DNA of 18,411 nucleotides from DAISJD01 sp036821645 (GTDB lineage Bacteria > Pseudomonadota > Alphaproteobacteria > ATCC43930 > CGMCC-115725). Position 1 is the first letter of the stretch; every line of letters starts with the position of its first letter. Of this stretch, positions 1 through 7,876 are shown piece after piece. The notes beneath the pieces were generated by a model. It did not search any database. It was not told the DNA's origin and saw nothing but the letters and a program-made list of their open reading frames with translations. Location of the stretch: assembly GCA_036821645.1 (NCBI GenBank), contig DAISJD010000051.1:1-18411 (forward strand), read 5' to 3'. The position numbers and the translations under genes are program-made.

Positions 1-297
1 AATGAATGTCGCGGCAGGCATAGCGGCAACGGATGTCTGAGATGAGACGGGCTCATCCGCACTGATCAACAGGGCAATCACCGTATTGACCGCGACATTT
101 TCGGTGTCGGCCGGGATCAAAATTTGACCCAAAGTGCCTTCATCGACCGCTTCCACTTCCATGGTGGCCTTGTCGGTTTCGATTTCGGCGATGACATCGC
201 CCGCCTTCACCGCATCACCGGGTTGTTTTAACCATTTTGCGATTTTACCCTCCGTCATGGTTGGCGAGAGGGCTGGCATTTTAATCTCGATCGGCAC
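1..297 (-). CDS. pdhB: Pyruvate dehydrogenase E1 beta subunit, N-terminal lipoyl domain (partial)
   Basis: This is the first 99 codons of the beta subunit of the E1 component of pyruvate dehydrogenase; the gene runs off the left edge. The visible part is a biotinyl/lipoyl domain: it opens MPIEIKMPALSPTM and carries the lipoylation motif IETDKATMEVEA with the acceptor lysine at residue 43. An Ala/Pro/Ser-type linker begins near residue 85. A lipoyl domain fused to E1-beta is a known alphaproteobacterial arrangement. The start is GTG at 297, chosen because GGGAGG (305-310) lies 7 bases upstream and the protein then begins at the usual place; the first in-frame ATG (279) would cut into the domain. 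The gene is 92 bases downstream of pdhA and presumably co-transcribed. From this piece alone a dihydrolipoyl acetyltransferase (E2) cannot be excluded, because E2 starts with the same domain. The position directly after E1-alpha favours PdhB. Confidence 0.85.
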   Translation of the reverse strand, partial: MPIEIKMPALSPTMTEGKIAKWLKQPGDAVKAGDVIAEIETDKATMEVEAVDEGTLGQILIPADTENVAVNTVIALLISADEPVSSQTSVAAMPAATFI

Positions 298-389
298 GAT
301 GGTGCCTCCCTTGCACGAGGAATTTGATCAAAATACGAAACAGGATACTCGGGTGCCGCAATCGGCCTCGGGCGATCCCAAACGTAGGG

Positions 390-1397
390 TCAGGCGGAAA
401 CCAGAATGTCGGTCCAGAGTTCGGCCGGATCGGGTTCCGGGCTCGTCTGGGCGAAATCAGCCGCCTCCGTCACGATATCCTTCACCTCGCGGTCGATCTG
501 CTTTAAGGCTGCCTCGTCGTTGAAGCCTTCATCGCCAAGACGCTTGCGCACGAGATCGATCGGATCATGTTCCGTGCGCATCTTGGTCACTTCGTCCTTG
601 GTGCGATATTTCGCCGGATCGGACATGGAATGACCGCGATAGCGATAGGTCATCATTTCGAGAATGGTCGGCCCCTCGCCGGCCCGGGCCCGGGCGACGG
701 CCTCCGTCGCGGCCTTATGCACGGCGGCGACATCCATGCCATCGACCTGAATGCCGGGAATGCCGTAGGCTTGGCCGCGGACATAAAGATCTTTCGACGC
801 CGATGCGCGCGCAACCGACGTCCCCATGCCGTATTTATTGTTTTCGATCACGTAAATAACCGGCAATTTCCACAAGGCCGCCATATTGAAGGCTTCGTAG
901 ACTTGACCTTGATTGACGGCCCCATCACCGAGATAGGTCAGACATACCCGATCGGATTTGCGGTATTTATTGGCGAAGGCAACCCCGGTCCCAAGCGGGA
1001 CCTGCGCCCCGACGATCCCGTGGCCGCCATAAAAATGTTCTTCTTTCGAGAACATATGCATGGAACCGCCCTTGCCCCGTGAATAGCCGCCGCTGCGCCC
1101 AGTCAATTCGGCCATGACGCCCTTTGCATCCATGCCGCAGACCAACATGTGACCGTGATCGCGGTAACTGGTGATCACGCTATCGCCTTGATCGATCGCA
1201 GCCTGCATCCCGACCACGACGGCTTCTTGACCGATATAGAGATGGCAGAACCCGCCGATCAATCCCATGCCGTACATTTGACCGGCTTTTTCTTCAAACC
1301 GCCGGATCAACAACATCTGACGATAATAATCGAGCAGATCCTGTACCGATGGTTTTTCCGCGATCTCTGGCTTGGCTTTACGCTGCTTCAAGGCCAT
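390..1397 (-). CDS. pdhA: Pyruvate dehydrogenase E1 component, alpha subunit
   Basis: This 335-residue protein is the thiamine-diphosphate-binding alpha subunit of the E1 heterotetramer, which decarboxylates pyruvate and hands the acetyl group to lipoyl domains. The TPP motif starts at GDG (residues 157-159, GDGAVNQG) and ends at the NN pair (186-187, IENNKYGMGTS). The serine-containing loop YRYRGHSMSDPAKYR lies at 251-265. Length and motifs are normal for the family. The ATG at 1397 follows GGAG with 6-base spacing. Upstream is a 515-base gap with a candidate promoter and palindrome; downstream is pdhB. The order alpha then beta is that of alphaproteobacterial pdh operons. The protein could act on another 2-oxo acid, but the overall sequence fits pyruvate E1 best. 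Confidence 0.96.
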   Translation of the reverse strand: MALKQRKAKPEIAEKPSVQDLLDYYRQMLLIRRFEEKAGQMYGMGLIGGFCHLYIGQEAVVVGMQAAIDQGDSVITSYRDHGHMLVCGMDAKGVMAELTGRSGGYSRGKGGSMHMFSKEEHFYGGHGIVGAQVPLGTGVAFANKYRKSDRVCLTYLGDGAVNQGQVYEAFNMAALWKLPVIYVIENNKYGMGTSVARASASKDLYVRGQAYGIPGIQVDGMDVAAVHKAATEAVARARAGEGPTILEMMTYRYRGHSMSDPAKYRTKDEVTKMRTEHDPIDLVRKRLGDEGFNDEAALKQIDREVKDIVTEAADFAQTSPEPDPAELWTDILVSA

Positions 1398-1503
1398 TGG
1401 ATACTCCGCGTCCGTCCGTCATGACCCCGTTCCGGCATCATGCACAAGGAAATAAGGTGGCTTCCCGCATCCGGCATCACCCAAAGGGGACTCCCTTTTC
1501 GTG

Positions 1504-1532
1504 ACCATAGTGATACCGTTAAAAAATGCCAA
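1504..1532 (-). promoter_or_regulatory. Candidate sigma-70-type promoter of pdhA
   Basis: Read on the minus strand, TTGGCA (1532-1527, five of six matches to the -35 consensus) is followed after exactly 17 bases by TATGGT (1509-1504, four of six to the -10 consensus). The predicted transcript starts near 1497, giving pdhA a leader of about 100 bases. The call rests on consensus matching by eye only. Confidence 0.5.
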
Positions 1533-1554
1533 GAACCAATCGTGTAATGACTTG

Positions 1555-1569
1555 TTTTGCAATGCAAAA
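1555..1569. promoter_or_regulatory. 15-bp palindrome TTTTGCA-A-TGCAAAA, candidate operator
   Basis: Two perfect 7-bp arms flank a single central base. The element sits just upstream of the candidate pdhA -35 box, at roughly -58 to -72 from the predicted start. Weaker outer arms, TAATGA (1545-1550) and TCATTA (1571-1576), surround it. It looks like a site for a dimeric regulator. TTTGCAA/TTGCAAA-type sites are, from memory, associated with RamB/ScfR-type regulators of acetate and acyl-CoA metabolism, but assigning one here is inference. Confidence 0.45.
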
Positions 1570-1912
1570 ATCATTATTAACTGAAAATAAGTTAAGGCTT
1601 TGGTTTTACGGGTAAAGCTAAGAAAATTTCAATGATCCGGCATGATTTATGCCGTCTTGCTTCACAAGCGGGGCGCATTTTTTGAGGAAAAAAAACAGTT
1701 TCTCATAAATTGATTTATATTTTTTTCAAGGCGATGCCGGTAACGGAAATCGCCAACGTCCCTGACAGGTACAAGCGACTCGCGCGACAACCATATGATT
1801 TCATAAGAAACTATGGGATTGCACCAAAACAAACCCAGAAATCTGATCAGGAACGATCGGGGGCACCGTCAGGACCTGATTGAAACCGACTCCCGTCACA
1901 GGCGGGATCGGG

Positions 1913-2236
1913 TCAATGGCCTTCTTGATTTTTCAGAATGACGACTTCGCCCGGTGCCACGAGATTAAGCGCAGCGCGCGCTTGTTCATCCAGCATATCG
2001 GGATCGAGATGATCGCTTTTCAACAAGGAAACCCGTTGTTCCTGTTGAAGGCGCTGCTGATGTATATCGGCGGCAAGCTGTTTCGTTTCACGGATTTGCT
2101 GCGTGAGACGCACCCAGGCAAGCAACCCCCTATCCCCTTCGATCAGGTGATAGGCGAAATAGCCCGAAAGACAAAAACCGATTGCAGGACCAATCAGAAA
2201 TTTTGCTTGGCGTTTAAGGTGACGGGTCAGATCCAT
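1913..2236 (-). CDS. FtsB/DivIC-family septum formation initiator
   Basis: A 107-residue bitopic membrane protein. A short basic N-terminus (MDLTRHLKRQ) is followed by one transmembrane helix at about residues 11-32, then a GDRGLLAW motif, a Leu/Gln-rich coiled coil of about 35 residues, and a C-terminal LDEQARAALNLVAPGE segment. This is the classic layout of FtsB/DivIC proteins, which join FtsL and FtsQ in the divisome. In alphaproteobacteria the gene typically lies between eno and pdhA, as here. The ATG at 2236 is preferred: the only upstream in-frame alternative is a TTG at 2248, and neither has a clear Shine-Dalgarno sequence. It is cut off from eno by a strong terminator, so it should have its own promoter in the roughly 60 bases upstream; TTGACC (2271-2266) is a possible -35 box. 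Confidence 0.85.
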   Translation of the reverse strand: MDLTRHLKRQAKFLIGPAIGFCLSGYFAYHLIEGDRGLLAWVRLTQQIRETKQLAADIHQQRLQQEQRVSLLKSDHLDPDMLDEQARAALNLVAPGEVVILKNQEGH

Positions 2237-2292
2237 AGACAAACACAATCATGTCTTGGTCATCGGGTCAAGATTAGATCGATTGTCAGAAC

Positions 2293-2328
2293 AAAAAAAC
2301 CTGCCCCCTGGTAAGGGGGACAGGTTTT
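2293..2328 (-). terminator. Strong intrinsic terminator after eno
   Basis: AAAACCTG (2296-2303) pairs with CAGGTTTT (2321-2328) and CCCCC (2304-2308) with GGGGG (2315-2319). This leaves one bulged base (2320) and a 6-base loop. On the minus strand the stem runs into seven consecutive T (2299-2293), 36 bases past the eno stop. The plus-strand reading also ends in TTTT, so the element may work in both directions. Confidence 0.9.
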
Positions 2329-2363
2329 ATCGATGATCGTGGGGTGTGATGCCTGGAAAGAAC

Positions 2364-3641
<1,278 letters not shown>

Positions 3642-3673
3642 GGCAATCATACCTTTCTGCTAAAAAAATCGAC

Positions 3674-4516
3674 CTAAAGACGGCATGGGTGCGCCTTGGC
3701 CACCTGGTCAAACGCCATCATTTCCGCAATCAATCCCGGCATATCGGCAAGGGCGATCATATTCGGACCATCGGAAGGGGCGCGGTCGGGGTCGGGATGG
3801 GTTTCCGTGAAGATCCCGGCAACCCCAACGGCAAGGGCGGCGCGGGCCAAGACCCGCACAAACCGGCGATCGCCGCCTGACGATGTGCCGTTGCCACCCG
3901 GTTGCTGCACCGAATGGGTCGCATCGAACACGATCGGATAGCCCGTTTCGGCCATGATCGGCAGGCTGCGCATATCGCTTACCAGGGTATTATAGCCGAA
4001 ACTGACCCCGCGCTCCGTCAGGATGATGCGCTTATTGCCGGTACTGGCCACTTTCAAGGCGACATTCGCCATATCCCAGGGTGCTAAAAACTGGCCCTTC
4101 TTGACTTTGACCACCGCCCCCGTGCGTCCCGCCGCCAAAAGCAGATCGGTTTGCCGACAGAGAAAAGCGGGGATCTGCAACACATCGACCGCTTCTGCCG
4201 CCGGGGCGCATTGTTCGGGTAGATGGACGTCGGTCAATACGGGAATGCCGAGATCGGCACGCACGGCCGCCAAGATCGGGAGCCCCTCGGCAAGACCGAT
4301 GCCCCGTTGCGCATTGACCGAGGTCCGGTTAGCCTTGTCGAACGATGTTTTATAGATGAGGCCGACGCCCGCCTTGGCCGTCATTTCCTTAAGCGCGCTT
4401 GCACATTCAAACGCATGGGCACGGGATTCCAGTTGACACGGACCGGCGATCAGGACGAAGGGCCGATCATTGCCGAGGGTTAAACCGCCGACATCGACAT
4501 GATGGATGAGCGACAT
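3674..4516 (-). CDS. kdsA: 3-deoxy-D-manno-octulosonate 8-phosphate synthase
   Basis: This 280-residue cytosolic aldolase-like TIM barrel condenses phosphoenolpyruvate with arabinose 5-phosphate to give KDO-8-phosphate, the precursor of the inner-core sugar of LPS. Visible motifs are FVLIAGPCQLES (residues 20-31), TDVHLPEQ, VDVLQIPAFLCRQTDLL, VKVKKGQFLAPWDM, FDATHSVQQPGG and ETHPDPDRAPSDGPN near the C-terminus. The residue at the metal-site position is cysteine (Cys27, GPC), where E. coli KdsA has asparagine (GMN). In family knowledge this marks the metal-dependent class. It lies 60 bases after pyrG and just before eno. A KdsA next to PyrG makes sense, since KDO activation consumes CTP. Its presence implies an LPS-bearing Gram-negative cell. 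Confidence 0.97.
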   Translation of the reverse strand: MSLIHHVDVGGLTLGNDRPFVLIAGPCQLESRAHAFECASALKEMTAKAGVGLIYKTSFDKANRTSVNAQRGIGLAEGLPILAAVRADLGIPVLTDVHLPEQCAPAAEAVDVLQIPAFLCRQTDLLLAAGRTGAVVKVKKGQFLAPWDMANVALKVASTGNKRIILTERGVSFGYNTLVSDMRSLPIMAETGYPIVFDATHSVQQPGGNGTSSGGDRRFVRVLARAALAVGVAGIFTETHPDPDRAPSDGPNMIALADMPGLIAEMMAFDQVAKAHPCRL

Positions 4517-4576
4517 GGCCGAGACTACCTTTCATCAAATCGATGAGATCCGCACCGGGCGGCATGACAATCCGCC

Positions 4577-6202
4577 TCAGACGAGGCGCGCCTGTTGCAG
4601 AGCCGCCGCAATGAAAGAGGCAAATAAGGGGTGCGGTTCAAACGGTTTCGATTTCAGTTCGGGATGAAACTGAACGCCGATGAACCAGGGATGGTCAGGA
4701 ATTTCGATGATTTCCGGCAAAACGCCATCGGGCGACATGCCGGAAAAACAAATCCCGGCCCGTTCGAGCCGCGACTTATAAGCCATGTTGACTTCGTAGC
4801 GATGGCGATGGCGTTCGCTGATCTGGGTCGCCCCATAGACCTCGGCAACCCGCGAACCGGGCATGAGTTCCGCCGGATAGGCACCAAGGCGCATGGTTCC
4901 GCCCATATCCCCGTTCGCTTGGCGATGTTCCAATTTATTGCCGCGCATCCATTCGGTCATCAACCCCACGACCGGCTCGTCCGTATCGCCGAATTCGGTC
5001 GAACTCGCATTGGGTAAACCGGCCAGATTGCGGGCCGCCTCGACCACGGCCATTTGCATGCCGAAACAAATGCCGAGGAACGGTATCCGCCGTTCGCGTG
5101 CAAACCGCACGGCATGGACCTTGCCTTCGCTGCCCCGTTCGCCGAAACCGCCGGGTACGAGAATGCCATGCACCCCTTCGAGGGCCTCTACTGTATCGCC
5201 CGATTCGAAAATCTCGCTGTCGATCCAATTCAGGTTGACCTGAATATGGTGGGCGATCCCGCCATGGGTCAGGGCCTCGGCCAATGATTTGTAACTATCC
5301 AAAAGATTGACGTACTTGCCGACGATGGCGATCGTCACGGCACCTTGCGGCTTCTGTACCGTGCGTACGATATCGGCCCACCGGGACAGGTTGGGATCTT
5401 TCGGCTGAAGATTGAAATATTTACAGACTTGGGCATCCAGGCCCTCATCGTGATATTTGATCGGCACCGCATAGATCGTATCGACATCGAGGGCCTGAAT
5501 CACCCGTTCGTCGCTGAGATTGCAGAAGAGCGCTATCTTGCGTTTGGCGCTGGCCGGAATTTCGCGGTCGCACCGGCACATGAGAATGTCGGGCTGAATC
5601 CCGAGACTCAGCAATTCCTTCACCGAATGCTGCGTCGGTTTGGTTTTGAGTTCGCCTGCCGCCGGGATATAGGGCACAAGGGTCAAATGGACGAACATGG
5701 TGCGCGCCCGCCCCAGTTCATTGCCCAATTGCCGGATCGCCTCTAAAAAGGGCAGGCTTTCGATGTCGCCGACTGTGCCGCCAATTTCACACAGAACGAA
5801 ATCTTCGTCGGTGATATCGGCCTGAATGAATTCTTTGATCGCATCGGTCACATGGGGAATGACCTGAACCGTGGCACCCAGATATTCGCCCCGCCGTTCG
5901 CGCCCGATTACGGTGGAATAGATCTTGCCGGTCGTGACACTGTCGCTGCGCCGGGCCACGACACCGGTATAGCGCTCGTAATGACCGAGATCGAGATCGG
6001 TTTCCGCACCGTCATCCGTGACATAGACTTCGCCGTGCTGATAGGGGCTCATGGTGCCGGGATCGACATTGATATAGGGATCGAGCTTGCGCAGCCGAAC
6101 TTTAAAGCCGCGCGCCTGTAGCAGTGCTCCCAAAGCTGCGGCGGAAAGCCCCTTGCCAAGGGAGGAGACGACGCCGCCGGTGATGAAAATAAACCGCGTC
6201 AT
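4577..6202 (-). CDS. pyrG: CTP synthase (glutamine hydrolysing)
   Basis: A 541-residue CTP synthase that aminates UTP to CTP using ATP and glutamine-derived ammonia. The N-terminal synthetase domain opens with ITGGVVSSLGKGLSAAALG and contains KLDPYINVDPGTMSPYQHGEV and CEIGGTVGDIES. The C-terminal class I glutamine amidotransferase has PGGFGERG, the nucleophile motif GICFGMQ, and the His-Glu pair in VQFHPELKSKP. All key motifs are present and the length is standard. The start at 6202 is firm: an in-frame TGA lies 9 bases upstream and GGGG provides a ribosome-binding site. The region just upstream is the secG terminator, whose T-rich tract ends about 17 bases from the ATG. This leaves no room for a separate promoter between them. 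Confidence 0.98.
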   Translation of the reverse strand: MTRFIFITGGVVSSLGKGLSAAALGALLQARGFKVRLRKLDPYINVDPGTMSPYQHGEVYVTDDGAETDLDLGHYERYTGVVARRSDSVTTGKIYSTVIGRERRGEYLGATVQVIPHVTDAIKEFIQADITDEDFVLCEIGGTVGDIESLPFLEAIRQLGNELGRARTMFVHLTLVPYIPAAGELKTKPTQHSVKELLSLGIQPDILMCRCDREIPASAKRKIALFCNLSDERVIQALDVDTIYAVPIKYHDEGLDAQVCKYFNLQPKDPNLSRWADIVRTVQKPQGAVTIAIVGKYVNLLDSYKSLAEALTHGGIAHHIQVNLNWIDSEIFESGDTVEALEGVHGILVPGGFGERGSEGKVHAVRFARERRIPFLGICFGMQMAVVEAARNLAGLPNASSTEFGDTDEPVVGLMTEWMRGNKLEHRQANGDMGGTMRLGAYPAELMPGSRVAEVYGATQISERHRHRYEVNMAYKSRLERAGICFSGMSPDGVLPEIIEIPDHPWFIGVQFHPELKSKPFEPHPLFASFIAAALQQARLV

Positions 6203-6221
6203 GTCACGTCACCCCATAAAA

Positions 6222-6267
6222 ACAACAAAAAGAAGCAACCGGGCCACGCTTGATGCATCGCCCGGTT
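6222..6267 (-). terminator. Intrinsic terminator between secG and pyrG, possible pyrG attenuator
   Basis: AACCGGGC and GCCCGGTT (6260-6267 and 6237-6244) form a perfect 8-bp stem around a 15-base loop. On the minus strand the stem is followed by GCTTCTTTTTGTTGTTTTT, a good U-rich tract. The stem starts 28 bases after the secG stop and the tract ends about 17 bases before the pyrG start. Confidence 0.8.
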
Positions 6268-6294
6268 TGTTCAACAAATGGACCAACCGGTTTG

Positions 6295-6714
6295 TTACCG
6301 TGCGAGCGGCACTGTCGGGGCGGCGGGATCGGCTTTTTGAGGGGCCTTGTCTGCATCCGCCTTCGGCGTCTCTGCCTTCGGTTCTTGGGGGGCAACCGGG
6401 GTGGTGGCATCAGGCGATACCGGCAGCGGCAGGGCCGGTGTCGTTACGGCGGCCTTGCCGACCCGATCCGTAATCGAATCGCCGCGATGATCCAATTTTG
6501 ACAAAATATTGATCAACAAGCTGACAACCATGAAAGCGGCGATGAGGCCGGTCGTCAGGCGGGTAATGAAATTGGCACTGGACCGCCCGGTCATCAGACC
6601 GGACATACCGCCGCCACCGATGCCGAGGCCGCCGCCTTCGCTTTTTTGGATCAGGATGAGGCTGATCAGGGCAACGACCAACATCACATAGATAACAAGT
6701 ATTACGGTTGTCAT
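6295..6714 (-). CDS. secG: Preprotein translocase subunit SecG
   Basis: A 139-residue inner-membrane protein, the accessory SecG subunit of the SecYEG translocon. The first transmembrane helix is at about residues 3-23 (VILVIYVMLVVALISLILIQ). It is followed by the conserved KSEGGGLGIGGGG...GLMTGRSSANFITRLT loop and a second helix at about 51-70. The C-terminal half is a low-complexity Pro/Ala/Lys tail, common in alphaproteobacterial SecG. ATG 6714 is chosen because it places the first helix at the N-terminus; a longer in-frame start at 6753 would add a non-conserved leader. No strong Shine-Dalgarno sequence is seen. The gene lies after tpiA and before pyrG, with terminators on both sides, so it is likely monocistronic or partly read through. 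A 6-bp inverted repeat (6745-6750 with 6762-6767) lies in its leader. Confidence 0.95.
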   Translation of the reverse strand: MTTVILVIYVMLVVALISLILIQKSEGGGLGIGGGGMSGLMTGRSSANFITRLTTGLIAAFMVVSLLINILSKLDHRGDSITDRVGKAAVTTPALPLPVSPDATTPVAPQEPKAETPKADADKAPQKADPAAPTVPLAR

Positions 6715-6780
6715 GGCGACAGGTTTCGATCCAAAACACGCCGTTCGGTCCAAAGGGGTCCGACCGATACCGGCACAAGA

Positions 6781-6819
6781 AAAGTCATGACGCCGCCAAT
6801 CCCCAAGGTCGGCGTCATC
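6781..6819 (-). terminator. Probable terminator after tpiA
   Basis: ATGACGCCG (6788-6796) is a perfect 9-bp inverted repeat with CGGCGTCAT (6811-6819) around a 14-base loop. On the minus strand it is followed by GACTTTTCTTG, a modest T-tract. It lies about 65 bases after the tpiA stop and before secG. Confidence 0.65.
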
Positions 6820-6884
6820 CGTCTGTCATTATCTCTAGTCGCTTCGTACCGGAAATGCCAGCGTCACGCAAGCGACAGGGGTCG

Positions 6885-7667
6885 TCATTTGCTGCATGAC
6901 TTCCGCCCGGCCTCGACGATCGGCCAGAATTGTGTCGCCGAAAGACTGGCCCCCCCGACAAGCGCGCCATTGACATGGGGCAAGGCTAAAATTTGTTCGG
7001 CATTCTCGGCATTCACCGATCCGCCATAGAGCAGCCGTGTCAGAGATCCGTTGCCGACGCGACCCACCAAATGGTCGCGGATGGCGCTGTGGATGGCGGC
7101 AATATCGGCGGCGGCGGGAATTTTTCCCGTGCCGATGGCCCAAACCGGCTCATAAGCGACGACGAGATCGGCGCCAATGCCGTCCGTCGGCACCGATCCT
7201 GCGAGTTGGCGGCAGATCACGCTTTGGGCAAGCCCACTCTCCCGTTCGGCCAAGGTTTCACCGACGCAGATGATGGGAATAAGCCCCGCAGCCCGGGCTG
7301 CAACCGCCTTGGCATGGATGTCGTCATCCCGTTCGTGATGACGGGCGCGGCGCTCGCTATGCCCAAGGATCACGTAGCGTGCCCCGCAATCGCGCAGCAT
7401 TGCGGGCGAAATATCCCCGGTATAGGCCCCGGCCTGATGGGCATGGCAATCCTGACCACCGATGAAAAGGCCAGATCCTGCACGCGCGAGGTCACTGGAA
7501 ACGGCATGGAGTGCCGTGCTGGGCGGGCAGAGCAGAACATCGACCCCCGCTTCTCGGCCGAGTGCCCGATACCGCGCGTCAAGGGCTTGGGCCAAATCAA
7601 GCCCAAAGGCGAGCGTACCGTTCATTTTCCAATTTCCCGCAATGAGCGGCCGCAATCCAATCCCCAT
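6885..7667 (-). CDS. tpiA: Triose-phosphate isomerase
   Basis: A 260-residue TIM-barrel enzyme interconverting dihydroxyacetone phosphate and glyceraldehyde 3-phosphate. The catalytic residues are all visible: Lys14 in GNWKMN, His103 in LGHSERR and Glu173 in AYEPVWAIGTGK (which also includes the mobile loop). The phosphate-binding strand LLYGGSVN and GALVGGASL follow. The length is slightly above the usual 250. The ATG at 7667 is preceded by AAGGG with suitable spacing. The gene is divergent from the ppiD-like gene; both promoters must lie within 7668-7876, where I see no convincing pair of boxes. Confidence 0.98.
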   Translation of the reverse strand: MGIGLRPLIAGNWKMNGTLAFGLDLAQALDARYRALGREAGVDVLLCPPSTALHAVSSDLARAGSGLFIGGQDCHAHQAGAYTGDISPAMLRDCGARYVILGHSERRARHHERDDDIHAKAVAARAAGLIPIICVGETLAERESGLAQSVICRQLAGSVPTDGIGADLVVAYEPVWAIGTGKIPAAADIAAIHSAIRDHLVGRVGNGSLTRLLYGGSVNAENAEQILALPHVNGALVGGASLSATQFWPIVEAGRKSCSK

Positions 7668-7876
7668 TCATCCAACCCTTATCATCGTCACTGCACCGGC
7701 GCAGGCATTGACGGAAAGGATTATCAGCCCCGATCCGTCTCTTCCATCGTCAAAACCGAGTTTTTGATCGATTTCACGGTTGCAGCCCATCACCAAGCCG
7801 CTTTATGGTCGCACACCTGATCATTCGGCAATGGCGGCAATGGGCAGCCTGCGCCACCATAACGGTTTCTACTCCT

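Larger units (their letters stand above)
1398..1912. other. 515-base AT-rich non-coding gap before pdhA
   Basis: No credible gene is seen here on either strand. The part near pdhA (1398-1500) is the likely 5' untranslated leader. It has a 6-bp stem with a 4-base loop at 1483-1498, and the 10-mer TCCGGCATCA occurs twice (1431-1440 and 1470-1479). A promoter and a palindrome follow at 1504-1569. The remainder (1570-1890) is AT-rich with several A/T runs. A weak 5-bp stem (1891-1907) lies directly after the ftsB-like stop codon and could help end that transcript, but it lacks a clear U-tract. Confidence 0.6.
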
